From Gammaproteobacteria bacterium (GTDB lineage Bacteria > Pseudomonadota > Gammaproteobacteria > Enterobacterales > Permianibacteraceae): DNA of 64,000 bases. The DNA is taken from contig JACPFT010000001.1 of the NCBI GenBank assembly GCA_016182845.1, positions 248,001-312,000 of the forward strand. The letters are read 5' to 3'. Below, piece by piece: positions 19,998 through 29,048 of the stretch. Each line of letters begins with the position of its first letter. Positions within the stretch are counted from its first letter, which is position 1. The translations under genes and the position numbers were made by a program. Below the pieces are notes generated by a model. It ran no database searches. It saw nothing but the letters and a program-made list of their open reading frames with translations, and had not been told where the DNA came from.

Positions 19998-20876
19998 ATG
20001 CCCCAGCGCACGCTCACTTCCCTGATCGGCAATTCCCAGCGCCTCGACGGCGGGGCCATGTTCGGCAATGCCCCCAAGGCGGTCTGGTCCCGTTGGGCCG
20101 AGGTCGACGCTGAGAACCGGATCAGCCTGGCCTGCCGCGCGCTCCTGGTTCGCGAATCGGTGGACGGCGTGGCGCGCAATGTCCTGCTGGAAACCGGGAT
20201 CGGCGCCTTCTTCGATCCCAGGCTCAAGGAGCGCTACGGTGTGGTCGAGTCCGAGCACGTGCTCCTGCGCTCCCTGACGGAGCTAGGCCTGTCCGATGCC
20301 GATATCGACGTGGTGATCCTCTCCCATCTGCATTTCGATCATGCCGGCGGCCTGCTCGCCCCCTGGGACGGCGGGACTATGCGCCTGCTCTTCCCCAAGG
20401 CGCGCTTCGTCGTCGGGCGTGAGGCCTGGCAGCGTGCCCAAACGCCTCATGCGCGAGATCGCGCCTCCTTCGTGCCTGAACTGAACCGCTTGCTGACCGA
20501 GTCGGGGCGCTTGGAGATCGTCGAGGACGAACACACGCCCAGCCTGGGCCAGGATTACAGCTTCCGGGTCAGCAATGGCCACACCCCGGGCATGCTGCTG
20601 ACCGAGATCGCCATGCCGGATGGGCCGGTGCTCTTCGCCGCCGATCTGATCCCGGGCACGCCCTGGGTGCACCTACCCATCACCATGGGTTATGACCGCT
20701 ATCCCGAGCTCTTGATCGACGAAAAGCAGGCCTTGCTCGGCGACCTGCTGGCGCGCGGCGGGCGTCTATTCTTCACCCACGATGCCAAGACCGCCCTGGC
20801 GCGGGTGGTACGCGACGCCAGCGGCCGTTACGGTGCGGCGGAAGCACAGGCGGAGATCCGCGATCTGGCCGCCTGA
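19998..20876 (+). CDS. Metallo-beta-lactamase fold hydrolase
   Basis: The 292-residue protein has the MBL-fold metal motif [10 protein letters not shown] (HxHxDH) near residue 112, a second histidine in [11 protein letters not shown], an aspartate in [10 protein letters not shown] and a final histidine in FFTHDAKTA. Together these give the two-metal site of lactonase/glyoxalase II-like hydrolases. The fold and length are compatible with lactonases, but the substrate is unknown. It follows the HD-GYP-like gene after 68 bases. Confidence 0.85.
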   Translation: MPQRTLTSLIGNSQRLDGGAMFGNAPKAVWSRWAEVDAENRISLACRALLVRESVDGVARNVLLETGIGAFFDPRLKERYGVVESEHVLLRSLTELGLSDADIDVVILSHLHFDHAGGLLAPWDGGTMRLLFPKARFVVGREAWQRAQTPHARDRASFVPELNRLLTESGRLEIVEDEHTPSLGQDYSFRVSNGHTPGMLLTEIAMPDGPVLFAADLIPGTPWVHLPITMGYDRYPELLIDEKQALLGDLLARGGRLFFTHDAKTALARVVRDASGRYGAAEAQAEIRDLAA

Positions 20877-20995
20877 ACGCGGATTCCCGGAATTGCTTGT
20901 GCTAGAGTAACTTAGGATTTGTTTCCGGAGCGGCGGCGGTCGCCCCGGTCAACTGAAATTGCCGAGACAAGACTGCTGCCGACGAGGAGTGCGGA

Positions 20996-21289
20996 ATGTA
21001 TAAGCAAATGTATGAACACGAGGATCTGGAGAATCTCACCGAGGAACTGGTGTTCGAGGAATTGCACAAGCTGATCGAGGGCGGCGAGGCGCTGCCGGCC
21101 GACGCCATTTCCTTGCAGGATATCGTGGCCATCACCCTGAACAATGTGCCGGCCAAGTACGTCACCAGTTTCGTGGAGAAGCTGAATCCACGCGACCAGC
21201 AGCTCAAGGAACTGGAATCCATACGCGGCCAGGCCAAGGCCGAGCTGCGCAAGGCCGTGGACATCGTCAAGCAGCGGCCGCATACCTGA
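20996..21289 (+). CDS. ComFB family protein
   Basis: The 97-residue protein matches the late competence protein ComFB family: ENLTEELVFEELHKLI, then LQDIVAITLNNVPAKYVTSF. The family's cysteines, present in the Bacillus protein, are missing here. ComFB-like proteins are reported to bind cyclic dinucleotides, so proximity to an HD-GYP-like gene 1 kb upstream is suggestive. GAGGAG precedes the ATG at good spacing. Alternative roles cannot be excluded. Confidence 0.75.
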   Translation: MYKQMYEHEDLENLTEELVFEELHKLIEGGEALPADAISLQDIVAITLNNVPAKYVTSFVEKLNPRDQQLKELESIRGQAKAELRKAVDIVKQRPHT

Positions 21290-21370
21290 GCAGCCGTCGT
21301 TGTGCCCCCTAGCCCGGAAGCCGGGGGGCCTGCATAATGACCGTCCAAACTGGTCATACCTTTCATACCC

Positions 21371-21859
21371 ATGCAAGCTACCAACCGCCTCAGCCGCTTG
21401 TTCGGCTATTGCTTCCGCCTCCCCGCCGCCTGGCGTCTGCCTGCCGCCGGCTTCTTGTTCGGTTCGGCGGTGAAGTTCTTCCGCACGGCGGGGATACGCA
21501 TCACCGCCCTGGAAACGGGCCGGGTGAGCATGCGCATCGCCAATCGCCGCAAGGTGCAGAACCACATCAAGGGTGTGCATGCCACGGCCATGGCCCTGCT
21601 GGCCGAGTCGGCCACGGGACTCGTGGTGGGCTTGAACCTGCCGGACGACAAGCTGCCGCTCTTGAAGTCCATGAAGATCGATTATGTGAAGCGCGCCGAG
21701 GGCGATCTGGAGGCGGTGGCGCAGCTGGACGCCGCGTTGTTGGCGCGAGTGCGCGGCGAGGAACGGGGCGAAGTGCTGGTGCCGGTGCGGGTCACGGACT
21801 CGGCCGGCAACGAGCCGATAGTCGCCGAATTTATCTGGGCCTGGCGCCCCAAGAAGTGA
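21371..21859 (+). CDS. DUF4442 hot-dog fold protein
   Basis: The 162-residue protein has the DUF4442 pattern, a thioesterase-like hot-dog fold: GIRITALETGRVSMRIANRRKVQNHIKGVHATAMALLAES, with a histidine-containing helix in the place of the PaaI-type active site, then the mid-strand YVKRAEGD. It may act on acyl-CoA or acyl-ACP thioesters, but this is not established. The alpha/beta hydrolase gene begins 2 bases after its stop, so the two are probably co-transcribed. Confidence 0.78.
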   Translation: MQATNRLSRLFGYCFRLPAAWRLPAAGFLFGSAVKFFRTAGIRITALETGRVSMRIANRRKVQNHIKGVHATAMALLAESATGLVVGLNLPDDKLPLLKSMKIDYVKRAEGDLEAVAQLDAALLARVRGEERGEVLVPVRVTDSAGNEPIVAEFIWAWRPKK

Positions 21860-21861
21860 GC

Positions 21862-22710
21862 ATGAATCAACCCGTCGAACTGGAAATCGAAATCACCGGC
21901 CTGACCCTGACCGCCCAGGTCTGGGGCGAGGCCGACAGGCCGGCGATCCTGGCCATCCATGGCTGGCTGGATAACGCCCAGAGCTTCGCGCCGCTGGCGG
22001 CGCGCTTGCCGGAGTACCGGCTGATTGCCCTGGAGCTGCCGGGCCATGGGCATTCCGGCCATTGGCCGGCGGGCATGTACTACCACTTCGTGGACTGCGC
22101 GCGGGTGGTGTTGGAGGCCATGGATGCCCTGGGCTTGGCCACGGTGCGCCTGGTCGGGCACTCCCTGGGCGGCGCTGTTGCCGCCTTGGTGGCCGGCGCC
22201 TACCCGGAGCGCATAGCGAAGCTGGTGTTCATCGACGCCTTCGGCACCCTGGTCGACGCGCCCGAGCACAGCCCCCAGTCCCTGCGCAACCACGTGCAGC
22301 AATGGGGCGATTTAAAGGCCAAGTCCATGCCCGTTTACCCGGATACCCGCAAGGCCGCCGTGGCGCGCGTCGTGGTCGGCGATCTGGATTTCGACAACGC
22401 CCTATTGCTCACCGAGCGCGGCACGCGCCAGGTGCCGGGCGGTGTGACCTGGCGCACCGACCCGCGCTGGCGGGTGCATTCGGCCCTGCGACTGACCGAG
22501 GCCCAGTGCCAGGCCTTCCTGTCCGCCATCACCGCGCCGGTGCTTTACATTCAGGCCAGCAAGGGCCTGGACTTCGTGCGCCAGGGCGCGGAGCTGCGTC
22601 GGGCCTGCGTCGCCGACCTTAGGGAAGTGGAGATCGCCGGCGGCCACCATGTGCACATGCAGAACGCGGCGGAAGTGGCGGGCGTCATTCGGGGCTTCCT
22701 GGAAGACTAG
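21862..22710 (+). CDS. Alpha/beta hydrolase
   Basis: The 282-residue protein has the alpha/beta-hydrolase fold: ILAIHGWLDNAQSF (oxyanion HG), the nucleophile elbow GHSLGGAVAAL, and a late histidine in EIAGGHHVHMQ as general base. It resembles the serine esterase/lipase group, and the substrate is unknown. The ATG at 21862 immediately after the DUF4442 stop is chosen; the open frame continues 175 codons upstream through the DUF4442 gene in another frame and is not coding there. The next gene starts directly after its stop codon. Confidence 0.87.
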   Translation: MNQPVELEIEITGLTLTAQVWGEADRPAILAIHGWLDNAQSFAPLAARLPEYRLIALELPGHGHSGHWPAGMYYHFVDCARVVLEAMDALGLATVRLVGHSLGGAVAALVAGAYPERIAKLVFIDAFGTLVDAPEHSPQSLRNHVQQWGDLKAKSMPVYPDTRKAAVARVVVGDLDFDNALLLTERGTRQVPGGVTWRTDPRWRVHSALRLTEAQCQAFLSAITAPVLYIQASKGLDFVRQGAELRRACVADLREVEIAGGHHVHMQNAAEVAGVIRGFLED

Positions 22711-23307
22711 ATGGGCGGCGAGCGGGCCGAAACCCTGGAGGAACTGCTGGCGCGAGTGCGGGCCTGCCGGGCCTGCGAGACGGTCCTGCCCCTGGGGCCG
22801 CGGCCGGTGCTGAGGGCCAGCGCCACGGCGCGTCTGCTGATCGTCGGCCAGGCACCGGGCACCAAGGTCCATGCCTCGGGTATTCCCTGGGACGATGCCA
22901 GCGGCGCGCGCCTGCGCCAGTGGCTGGGGCTCGGCCCAGAGGTCTTCTACGACGAGTCGCGTGTCGCCATCATTCCCATGGGGTTCTGTTATCCGGGCCG
23001 TGGCGCTGGCGGGGATCTGCCGCCGCGCCGGGAGTGCGCGGCGCTGTGGCGGGAGGCGCTACTGGCCCGCCTGCCCAGCATCGAAGTGACCCTGCTCATC
23101 GGGCAGTATGCCCAGGCCTGGCATCTCAAGGGCCGCAAGCCCGAGAGCCTGACGGATACCGTGGCGGCCTGGCGGGACTATGCGCCCGGCTTCTGGCCTC
23201 TGCCCCATCCCAGCCCGCGCAATATCGCCTGGTTCCAACGCCATCCCTGGTTCGAGGCGGAGCTACTGCCCGAACTGCGCCGCGCCGTGGCGCGCGTCCT
23301 GGCTTGA
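22711..23307 (+). CDS. Uracil-DNA glycosylase family protein
   Basis: The 198-residue protein contains LLIVGQAPGTKVHASGIPW (motif A of the family 4/5-like UDG superfamily, GxAPG) and LPHPSPRNIAWF (motif B, HPSPRN). Some members carry an iron-sulfur cluster; here the RACRACE segment near residue 17 has only two of its cysteines. It belongs to the subgroup often annotated YfiF- or UdgX-like, with true substrate unclear. Its ATG abuts the hydrolase stop, and GGAAG in the hydrolase end serves as ribosome site. Confidence 0.82.
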   Translation: MGGERAETLEELLARVRACRACETVLPLGPRPVLRASATARLLIVGQAPGTKVHASGIPWDDASGARLRQWLGLGPEVFYDESRVAIIPMGFCYPGRGAGGDLPPRRECAALWREALLARLPSIEVTLLIGQYAQAWHLKGRKPESLTDTVAAWRDYAPGFWPLPHPSPRNIAWFQRHPWFEAELLPELRRAVARVLA

Positions 23308-23463
23308 ACGGCTACGGTGCGCGAGCCGGCAAATTATGCGCCAACTGGTTTGACCAATCTTCCCGGCTTGGGTTAAGTTGGCAGGATTGGTTTTCCTGAT
23401 AGTATTCAAGAATATTTCCTTTAGAATCTTGATGTTGCAGCGCAGCATCGCGCGGAGTACGGC

Positions 23464-25122
23464 ATGGACAAAATTTGGCTGAAGCACTATCCCCCGGGCG
23501 TTCCCGCCGAGATCAATCCCGACGCGATCCCCGCCGTGGTGGACTTGTTTGAAGCCAGCGTGCGCGATTTCGCCGACCGTCCCGCCTTCGCCAACATGGG
23601 GACCACCCTGAGTTACACCGAGCTGGATAGGGAGTCCAAGCGCTTCGCCGCCTACTTGCAGACGCAGCTGGGCCTGAAGAAGGGCGATCGCGTCGCCCTG
23701 ATGATGCCTAATGTTCTGCAATACCCGGTCGCCCTGTTCGGCGTCCTGCGCGCCGGCCTCGTCGTCGTCAATGTCAACCCGCTGTACACGCCCCGCGAGC
23801 TCAAGCACCAGCTCGCCGATAGCGGTGCTCAGGCCATCGTCATCGTCGAGAATTTCGCCCACACCCTGGCCGAAGTGATCGCCGAGACGCCGGTCAAGCA
23901 CGTGCTGCTCACCCAGCTCGGCGACATGCTGCCCTTCGTCAAGCGCCACCTGGTCAATCTGGTGGTGAAATACGTCAAGAAGATGGTGCCTGCCTTCCAT
24001 CTGCCCCAGGCGGTGAATTTCCTCGATGCCCTGGCCCAGGGCAACGAGCGCAGCTACACGCGCCCCAGCCTGACTGGCGATGACATCGCCTTCCTGCAAT
24101 ACACCGGCGGCACGACCGGTGTGTCCAAGGGCGCGGTGCTGACCCATCGCAACATGGTCGCCAACGTGCTCCAGGCCCAGGCCTGGATTGGCACGATCCT
24201 GGAGAAGGGCCGCGAGATCGTGATCACGGCCCTGCCGCTTTATCACATCTTCTCCCTGACCGCGAACTGCATGGTGTTCATGCGCGAAGGTGGCTTGAAC
24301 TACCTGATCACCAACCCCCGCGACATGAAGGGCTTCGTCAAGGAATTGCAGGGTCTGAAGTTCACGGCGGTCACCGGCGTCAACACCCTGTTCAACGGCC
24401 TGCTCAACACCCCCGGTTTCGCCGAGCTGGATTTTTCCGCGCTCAAGCTGACCCTGGGCGGCGGCATGGCCGTCCAGGAAGCCGTGGCCATGCGCTGGCA
24501 GCAGGTGACCGGCAAGCCCCTGCTGGAGGCCTATGGCCTGACCGAGACCTCGCCGGCGGCCTGCATCAATCCCATGAATTTGAAATCCTATAACGGCACC
24601 ATCGGCCTGCCGATCTCCTCCACCGAGGTATCCATCCAGAACGACGATTGCCAGGAGCTGTCCATCGGCGAGGCCGGCGAGATCTGTGTGCGCGGTCCCC
24701 AGGTCATGCGCGGCTACTGGAACCGTCCGGATGAAACAGCCAAGGTCATCGACAGCAACGGCTGGCTGCACACCGGCGACATCGGCATCATGGACGACCA
24801 GGGCTATGTGAAGATCGTGGACCGCAAGAAGGACATGATCCTGGTGTCCGGCTTTAATGTGTACCCGAATGAGATCGAAGGCGTGGTGGCAATGCACCCG
24901 GGTGTCCTCGAGGTTGCCGCGGTGGGCGTGCCCCATGCCGAATCCGGCGAGATCGTGAAGATCTTCGTGGTCAAGAAAGACCCCAAGCTCACCGCCGAGG
25001 CGCTGATCGCCCATTGCCGGGAGAATCTCACCGGTTACAAGATTCCGAAACAGGTAGAATTCCGCGACAGCCTGCCGAAGACCAATGTCGGCAAGATCCT
25101 GCGCCGCGAATTGCGTGCCTGA
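23464..25122 (+). CDS. fadD: Long-chain acyl-CoA synthetase
   Basis: The 552-residue protein begins [20 protein letters not shown], the gammaproteobacterial FadD pattern. It has the AMP-binding P-loop [54 protein letters not shown] and a C-terminal lysine in [14 protein letters not shown]. It activates free fatty acids to acyl-CoA at the inner membrane for beta-oxidation or phospholipid use. It stands alone, with a terminator behind it and RNase D next, the fadD-rnd order seen in several gammaproteobacteria. Confidence 0.94.
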   Translation: MDKIWLKHYPPGVPAEINPDAIPAVVDLFEASVRDFADRPAFANMGTTLSYTELDRESKRFAAYLQTQLGLKKGDRVALMMPNVLQYPVALFGVLRAGLVVVNVNPLYTPRELKHQLADSGAQAIVIVENFAHTLAEVIAETPVKHVLLTQLGDMLPFVKRHLVNLVVKYVKKMVPAFHLPQAVNFLDALAQGNERSYTRPSLTGDDIAFLQYTGGTTGVSKGAVLTHRNMVANVLQAQAWIGTILEKGREIVITALPLYHIFSLTANCMVFMREGGLNYLITNPRDMKGFVKELQGLKFTAVTGVNTLFNGLLNTPGFAELDFSALKLTLGGGMAVQEAVAMRWQQVTGKPLLEAYGLTETSPAACINPMNLKSYNGTIGLPISSTEVSIQNDDCQELSIGEAGEICVRGPQVMRGYWNRPDETAKVIDSNGWLHTGDIGIMDDQGYVKIVDRKKDMILVSGFNVYPNEIEGVVAMHPGVLEVAAVGVPHAESGEIVKIFVVKKDPKLTAEALIAHCRENLTGYKIPKQVEFRDSLPKTNVGKILRRELRA

Positions 25123-25153
25123 ACCCGGGTTCGGGCTGGAAGAACTGAGTGCC

Positions 25154-25186
25154 AGGCCGCCTCCCTCCGGAGGCGGCCTTTGTTTT
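25154..25186 (+). terminator. Intrinsic terminator after fadD
   Basis: AGGCCGCCTCC and GGAGGCGGCCT form a perfect stem followed by TTGTTTT, 32 bases after the fadD stop. Confidence 0.9.
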
Positions 25187-25228
25187 GAGGGCCGGCGACA
25201 TGACGCGACCGGCCCGTAGGGATACCCG

Positions 25229-26386
25229 ATGACCGATTACCTGTATATCGACACCGATGCCGCATTGGAAGCCGCTTGCCGCCGTTGGCAGGGCAAGACC
25301 GTGCTGGCGGTCGATACCGAGTTCGTGCGCGTGCGCACCTTCTACCCCCAGCTAGGCCTGATCCAGGTCGCCGATGACCAGGGGGCGGCACTGATCGACC
25401 CCTTGAGCCTCGGTTCCCTGCAGGCCTTCGCCGAGCTCCTGGCCAACCCGGCCATCACCAAGTTGATCCATTCCTGCAGCGAGGATCTGGAGGTCTTGCA
25501 CCGCGCCTGCGGCGTCCTGCCGGCCGGGCTGTTCGATACCCAGATCGCCGCGTCCTACGCGGGCCTGGGGCTGAACCTGGGGTACGCGCGCCTGGTGCAG
25601 GAACTCTTAGGGATCGAGGTCGCCAAAGATGCCTCGCGCACCGACTGGCTCAAGCGCCCCTTGGACGCGGAACAGCTGAATTACGCGGCGGCCGACGTGA
25701 CCCATTTGCTGGCGCTGTACCCGAGCCTGTTGCAGCGCCTCCAAGCCACACCCCATTTCGCGCGCTTCGCCGCCGATTGCGCGGCCCTGCTGGATACCTC
25801 GCGCTTCGACCTGGAACCGGACAAAGCCTACCGCAAGGTGAAGCAGGCCTTCCGTCTGAAGCCCCAGCAGCTGGCGGTGCTGAAAGTCCTGGCCGCCTGG
25901 CGGGAAGAGGAGGCGGTCAAGCGCGATCTGGTGCGCCGTTTCCTGATCAGCGACGAAGCCCTGATCGCCCTGGCCCAGTACCAGCCGCGCAATTTGCCGG
26001 CCATGCAAACCATCGGCGAGCTCAGTCCCCAGGAGATGCGTAAGCACGGCATACAGCTTCTGGCCCTGGTCGAAATGGGTAAGCAGGCGCCGGAAAGCGA
26101 ATGGCCGGCGGCGATTATCCGCCCCAACGAGATCCCGGGCATGAAGGCCGCGCTGACCGAGGCCAAGGCCGTCGCGGAAAGCTATGCGAAGGAAATCGGC
26201 CTGGCGCCGGAACTCGTGGCCAGCAACCGACTGCTAGAGGGCTACCTGCTGTGCCGCATAGGTCTGAAGTCGAAGCCGCCGAGCCAATGGCTGGGCTGGC
26301 GCGGCGAGGCCCTGGAGTCACGCCTGGCGGAGGTGGTTGCGGCACAGATCCGCGCGACTTCGGCTCCGGAGCGCTGCGCAGACTAG
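25229..26386 (+). CDS. rnd: Ribonuclease D
   Basis: The 385-residue protein has the DEDDy 3'-5' exonuclease set: Asp29 and Glu31 in AVDTEFVR, the aspartate in HSCSEDLEVL, and YAAADVTHLLALY with the family Tyr and Asp. An HRDC domain follows at about residues 210-290. It trims the 3' ends of tRNA precursors and other stable RNAs. AGGG is upstream of the ATG. It follows the fadD terminator, so it needs its own promoter, which I could not place. Confidence 0.93.
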   Translation: MTDYLYIDTDAALEAACRRWQGKTVLAVDTEFVRVRTFYPQLGLIQVADDQGAALIDPLSLGSLQAFAELLANPAITKLIHSCSEDLEVLHRACGVLPAGLFDTQIAASYAGLGLNLGYARLVQELLGIEVAKDASRTDWLKRPLDAEQLNYAAADVTHLLALYPSLLQRLQATPHFARFAADCAALLDTSRFDLEPDKAYRKVKQAFRLKPQQLAVLKVLAAWREEEAVKRDLVRRFLISDEALIALAQYQPRNLPAMQTIGELSPQEMRKHGIQLLALVEMGKQAPESEWPAAIIRPNEIPGMKAALTEAKAVAESYAKEIGLAPELVASNRLLEGYLLCRIGLKSKPPSQWLGWRGEALESRLAEVVAAQIRATSAPERCAD

Positions 26387-26479
26387 CGCTTGGCGCGTGA
26401 TATGGACGCCGTGTCCTGGGTATCGCCTTCGCCTCTTCACAACGATCATCGCAACGACCATCTGAAACAGGGAAAACCC

Positions 26480-26794
26480 ATGCTGTTGAGCAATATCGAA
26501 ATGATCCCCGGCCGGCGCATCAAGGACCATCTGGGCATGGTTCAGGGGTCGACGGTTCGCGCCAAGCATGCCGGGCGGGACATCCTCGCGGGTCTGAAGA
26601 ACGTGGTGGGGGGCGAACTCAAGGCGTACACGGAGTTGATGCAGGAGGCACGCCAGCAAGCCACTGCGCGTATGGTCGCCCAAGCGGAGGCCATCGGCGC
26701 CAATGCCGTGTTGAACATCCGCTACACCACGACGTCCATCACCATGGGCGCGGCGGAAATTCTCGCCTACGGAACTGCTGTCGTCTTGGAGTAA
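26480..26794 (+). CDS. YbjQ family protein
   Basis: The 104-residue protein has the YbjQ (UPF0145) pattern: NIEMIPGRRIKDHLGMVQG, GGELKAYTELMQEARQQA and GANAVLNIRYTTTSI. YbjQ domains form beta-pentamers and are often annotated heavy-metal-binding, but their function is unknown. The ATG at 26480 is chosen (GGGAAA upstream) over a frame opening at 26390. It is 5 bases before a membrane protein with a second YbjQ-like domain, so the two are likely one operon. Confidence 0.85.
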   Translation: MLLSNIEMIPGRRIKDHLGMVQGSTVRAKHAGRDILAGLKNVVGGELKAYTELMQEARQQATARMVAQAEAIGANAVLNIRYTTTSITMGAAEILAYGTAVVLE

Positions 26795-26799
26795 TCGCC

Positions 26800-27864
26800 A
26801 TGGAGTTTTGGCAGGGGCTGCTCGACAGCGCGGAATTCCTCGTTGTCGCGATGTTACTGGCTATCGGATATTTCCGTGGCCGCCATAATGAGCGTCAGCA
26901 TCTGCTCGCCTTGGCGGAAAGGGAGAGATTGCTAGCCGACGTGATGGTGTTCGCGACGCGTAATCCACCCCCGTTCACGACTCCGCACGATCCGCTCTTG
27001 GTCTGCGGCGAGGTGGCGCTGTCGGCGGATTATTTTCGCATGTTCGTGGCGGGCCTGCGCAAGTTCGTCGGCGGGCGATTCCACGGTTTCGAGACCTTGG
27101 TCGCTAGGGCTCGCAGGGAAGCCGTGCTGCGTATGAAAGAGCAGGCGCGGGCCGCGGGCTGCACGCTGATCATCCACGTTCGTGTCGAAACCACCAGCAT
27201 CGCGCAGGGACCCCGGGGAGGCAGTTCGGTGGTCGAGGCGATCGCCTACGGCACCGCCCTGCTGCCCGCGTCAGGGGCGATCGCCCAAAGCCGGCTGCAT
27301 GTCCAAGCCAGCGAACTGGAGGTGCTCGCCGGGAGCACGGAACCCTTCGATCTGGCCAAGAATCGCGCATCCCGCCGCGTGATCGCGGTTTGGTTCGTGG
27401 GAATAGCCTGGCTATTTGCCGAAATGTTGGGACTAGGCCGCTACGATTATGCCGGCGGGACGCCCTGGGCCATCTTCGCCATGCTGGCGGGACTCGCGGC
27501 GATTCCGCTGTGGCGAGTCTTGCGTCGGTGGCGTGCGCCCGCCACCGAGTCGGTCATGCTGACGTTACTGAGCGGCGGCCTGGCCTGCGTGCTGATGTCT
27601 TTCCTGGCCTTGCACATCAATGGCTGGACCGATTTCTCGCCGCGAACGGAAACGGCTTACCGTTACGAGACCGATGGGTCTCTGAGGCCGGCCGGCTGCG
27701 CCGAGTGCCCGACCCTGTCATTTCCTCGGTATTACGAGTATTTTCAGGCCAAGCCGCGCGACGAGCGACATGCATTCACCTTGCGCCGTGGTGTGCTGGG
27801 TTTCTGGCAGTTTGATCGCGACGCATTTCAAGCGAAGCTGAAGGCCTTTTACCACAGCCGTTAG
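26800..27864 (+). CDS. Membrane protein with N-terminal YbjQ-like domain
   Basis: The 354-residue protein has an N-terminal membrane anchor (FLVVAMLLAIGYF), a soluble domain at about residues 65-160 that mirrors YbjQ (FVGGRFHGFETLVARARREAV, RVETTSIAQG), then three more hydrophobic helices at about residues 195-275 and a 75-residue tail with a CAEC motif. I do not recognise the whole protein. Its stop overlaps the convergent M48 peptidase stop by 4 bases. The domain reuse next to a free YbjQ gene suggests the soluble and membrane forms co-assemble. Confidence 0.75.
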   Translation: MEFWQGLLDSAEFLVVAMLLAIGYFRGRHNERQHLLALAERERLLADVMVFATRNPPPFTTPHDPLLVCGEVALSADYFRMFVAGLRKFVGGRFHGFETLVARARREAVLRMKEQARAAGCTLIIHVRVETTSIAQGPRGGSSVVEAIAYGTALLPASGAIAQSRLHVQASELEVLAGSTEPFDLAKNRASRRVIAVWFVGIAWLFAEMLGLGRYDYAGGTPWAIFAMLAGLAAIPLWRVLRRWRAPATESVMLTLLSGGLACVLMSFLALHINGWTDFSPRTETAYRYETDGSLRPAGCAECPTLSFPRYYEYFQAKPRDERHAFTLRRGVLGFWQFDRDAFQAKLKAFYHSR

Positions 27865-28703
27865 GCGCGCGGCGCCGGCTTGAGACCCTCCTTCAATGGG
27901 GTCTTCTGGCCGTGGCTTGGCATGTGCAGTGACTGTGCGATCCGAAGCAGCCGGGCGCGCCGCTCTCGGCTGTGAGGATGGGATTTGGTTACCGCCAGGC
28001 CTGCGGGCTCCAGCGTGGCGAACAGGCCGAAAACCTCGTCGATGCCGGCGACATGGCCATAGCTTCGGTAGAGCGCCTGCAAGGCCGCCTCGTCGGCGCT
28101 TTCCTCGGCCTCGCGGGAATAACTGAGAACCGTCAACTCGCCGCCCTTGTTCAGTGCCCAGCGGTTCAAGCCTTGGCTTTTGATGCCCAGGGCGCTCAAG
28201 CCGGCGACGAACATGACTCCGCGTCCCATGGCCTTGAGAACGTGACGCTCCTTGACGTGGCCGATCTCATGCGCAAGCACGGCAGCCAGGGCATCCTCAC
28301 TTTGCAGTTTTTCCAATAAGCCACGGAAGACAAAGACGTGTCCTCCTAAGGTAGCCATGGCATTGATCGTCGGTGAATCGACGTAATGGACCTGTACGCT
28401 GACGCCGGGAGGCAAATCCATATGCCCCAGCAGCCGGGTTGTGAGCTGTCGTAATTGGTCTTCGCGGGCGCGATTTGCGGGCGGCGGCTCCTGGTTGGCG
28501 GGGAAGAGGCGTTCACCGATGCCCGAAGCCAGGGACTGCTCGACAGAGAACGGAATGTGCGGCGTGAGGTAGTCGGAAGCGAGCAGCAGGATGCTGAGCG
28601 AGGCGAGGACGATGCCGACGACTCCGGCCAGGAGACCGATGAATTCGCGCCCTTCGCTGACGGTTTCGAGCGGTTCGGGTTGGGAGGGATTGAGGTAACG
28701 CAT
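27861..28703 (-). CDS. M48 family metallopeptidase
   Basis: The 280-residue protein has one N-terminal transmembrane helix (about residues 25-45), then the zinc protease motif HEIGH in VLAHEIGHVKERH and the downstream ligand region SREAEESADEAAL, both typical of M48 (HtpX/Oma1-like) proteases. It is probably anchored in the inner membrane with the protease domain facing one side. AAGGAG precedes the ATG. It converges with the YbjQ pair and overlaps it by 4 bases, which suggests a functional module. Confidence 0.88.
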   Translation of the reverse strand: MRYLNPSQPEPLETVSEGREFIGLLAGVVGIVLASLSILLLASDYLTPHIPFSVEQSLASGIGERLFPANQEPPPANRAREDQLRQLTTRLLGHMDLPPGVSVQVHYVDSPTINAMATLGGHVFVFRGLLEKLQSEDALAAVLAHEIGHVKERHVLKAMGRGVMFVAGLSALGIKSQGLNRWALNKGGELTVLSYSREAEESADEAALQALYRSYGHVAGIDEVFGLFATLEPAGLAVTKSHPHSRERRARLLRIAQSLHMPSHGQKTPLKEGLKPAPRA

Positions 28704-28735
28704 GAGGACTCACTCCTTGAGCACCCGAATGACCC

Positions 28736-28766
28736 GCCATGCCCAACCGCTGGGGATGGGCATGGC
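28736..28766 (-). terminator. Hairpin downstream of minE
   Basis: GCCATGCCCA (28736-28745) and TGGGCATGGC (28757-28766) are perfect 10-bp reverse complements with an 11-base loop, 9 bases past the minE stop. There is no T tract on the minus strand, so termination is only likely, possibly Rho-assisted. Confidence 0.45.
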
Positions 28767-28775
28767 GTGCGAGAT

Positions 28776-29048
28776 TCAGGCCACGTCCGCCTTGACGTTC
28801 ACCGGCAGGACGATATCCAGCTCCAGGAGGGAGCAATCGTCCTGCTTGCCGAGCTGGACCTTCACCTGGTCCAGTTCGATGGGGTAGTACTTGCGGATCA
28901 CCGCCAGTAGCTCCTGCTTGAGTTCCGGCAGAAAATCCGGGCCCGAGCGGGTGGAACGCTCGTGCGAGACGAGGATCTGCAGGCGCTCCTTGGCGATGGC
29001 CGCCGTGTTGGTCTTGTTTCGGCTACGGAACAGATCTAACAGGCTCAT
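28776..29048 (-). CDS. minE: Cell division topological specificity factor MinE
   Basis: The 90-residue protein begins MSLLDLFRSRNKTNTAAIAKERLQILVSHER, the membrane-targeting and anti-MinCD N-terminus, and ends with the topological-specificity beta domain. It drives pole-to-pole oscillation of MinD and so protects midcell. It overlaps the minD stop by 4 bases (ATGA), giving coupled translation. Confidence 0.96.
   Translation of the reverse strand: MSLLDLFRSRNKTNTAAIAKERLQILVSHERSTRSGPDFLPELKQELLAVIRKYYPIELDQVKVQLGKQDDCSLLELDIVLPVNVKADVA

Noticed and set aside
21337-21861. Extension of the alpha/beta hydrolase frame to 21337
   Set aside because: It overlaps the DUF4442 gene out of frame; the hydrolase family begins at MNQPVELE (21862).
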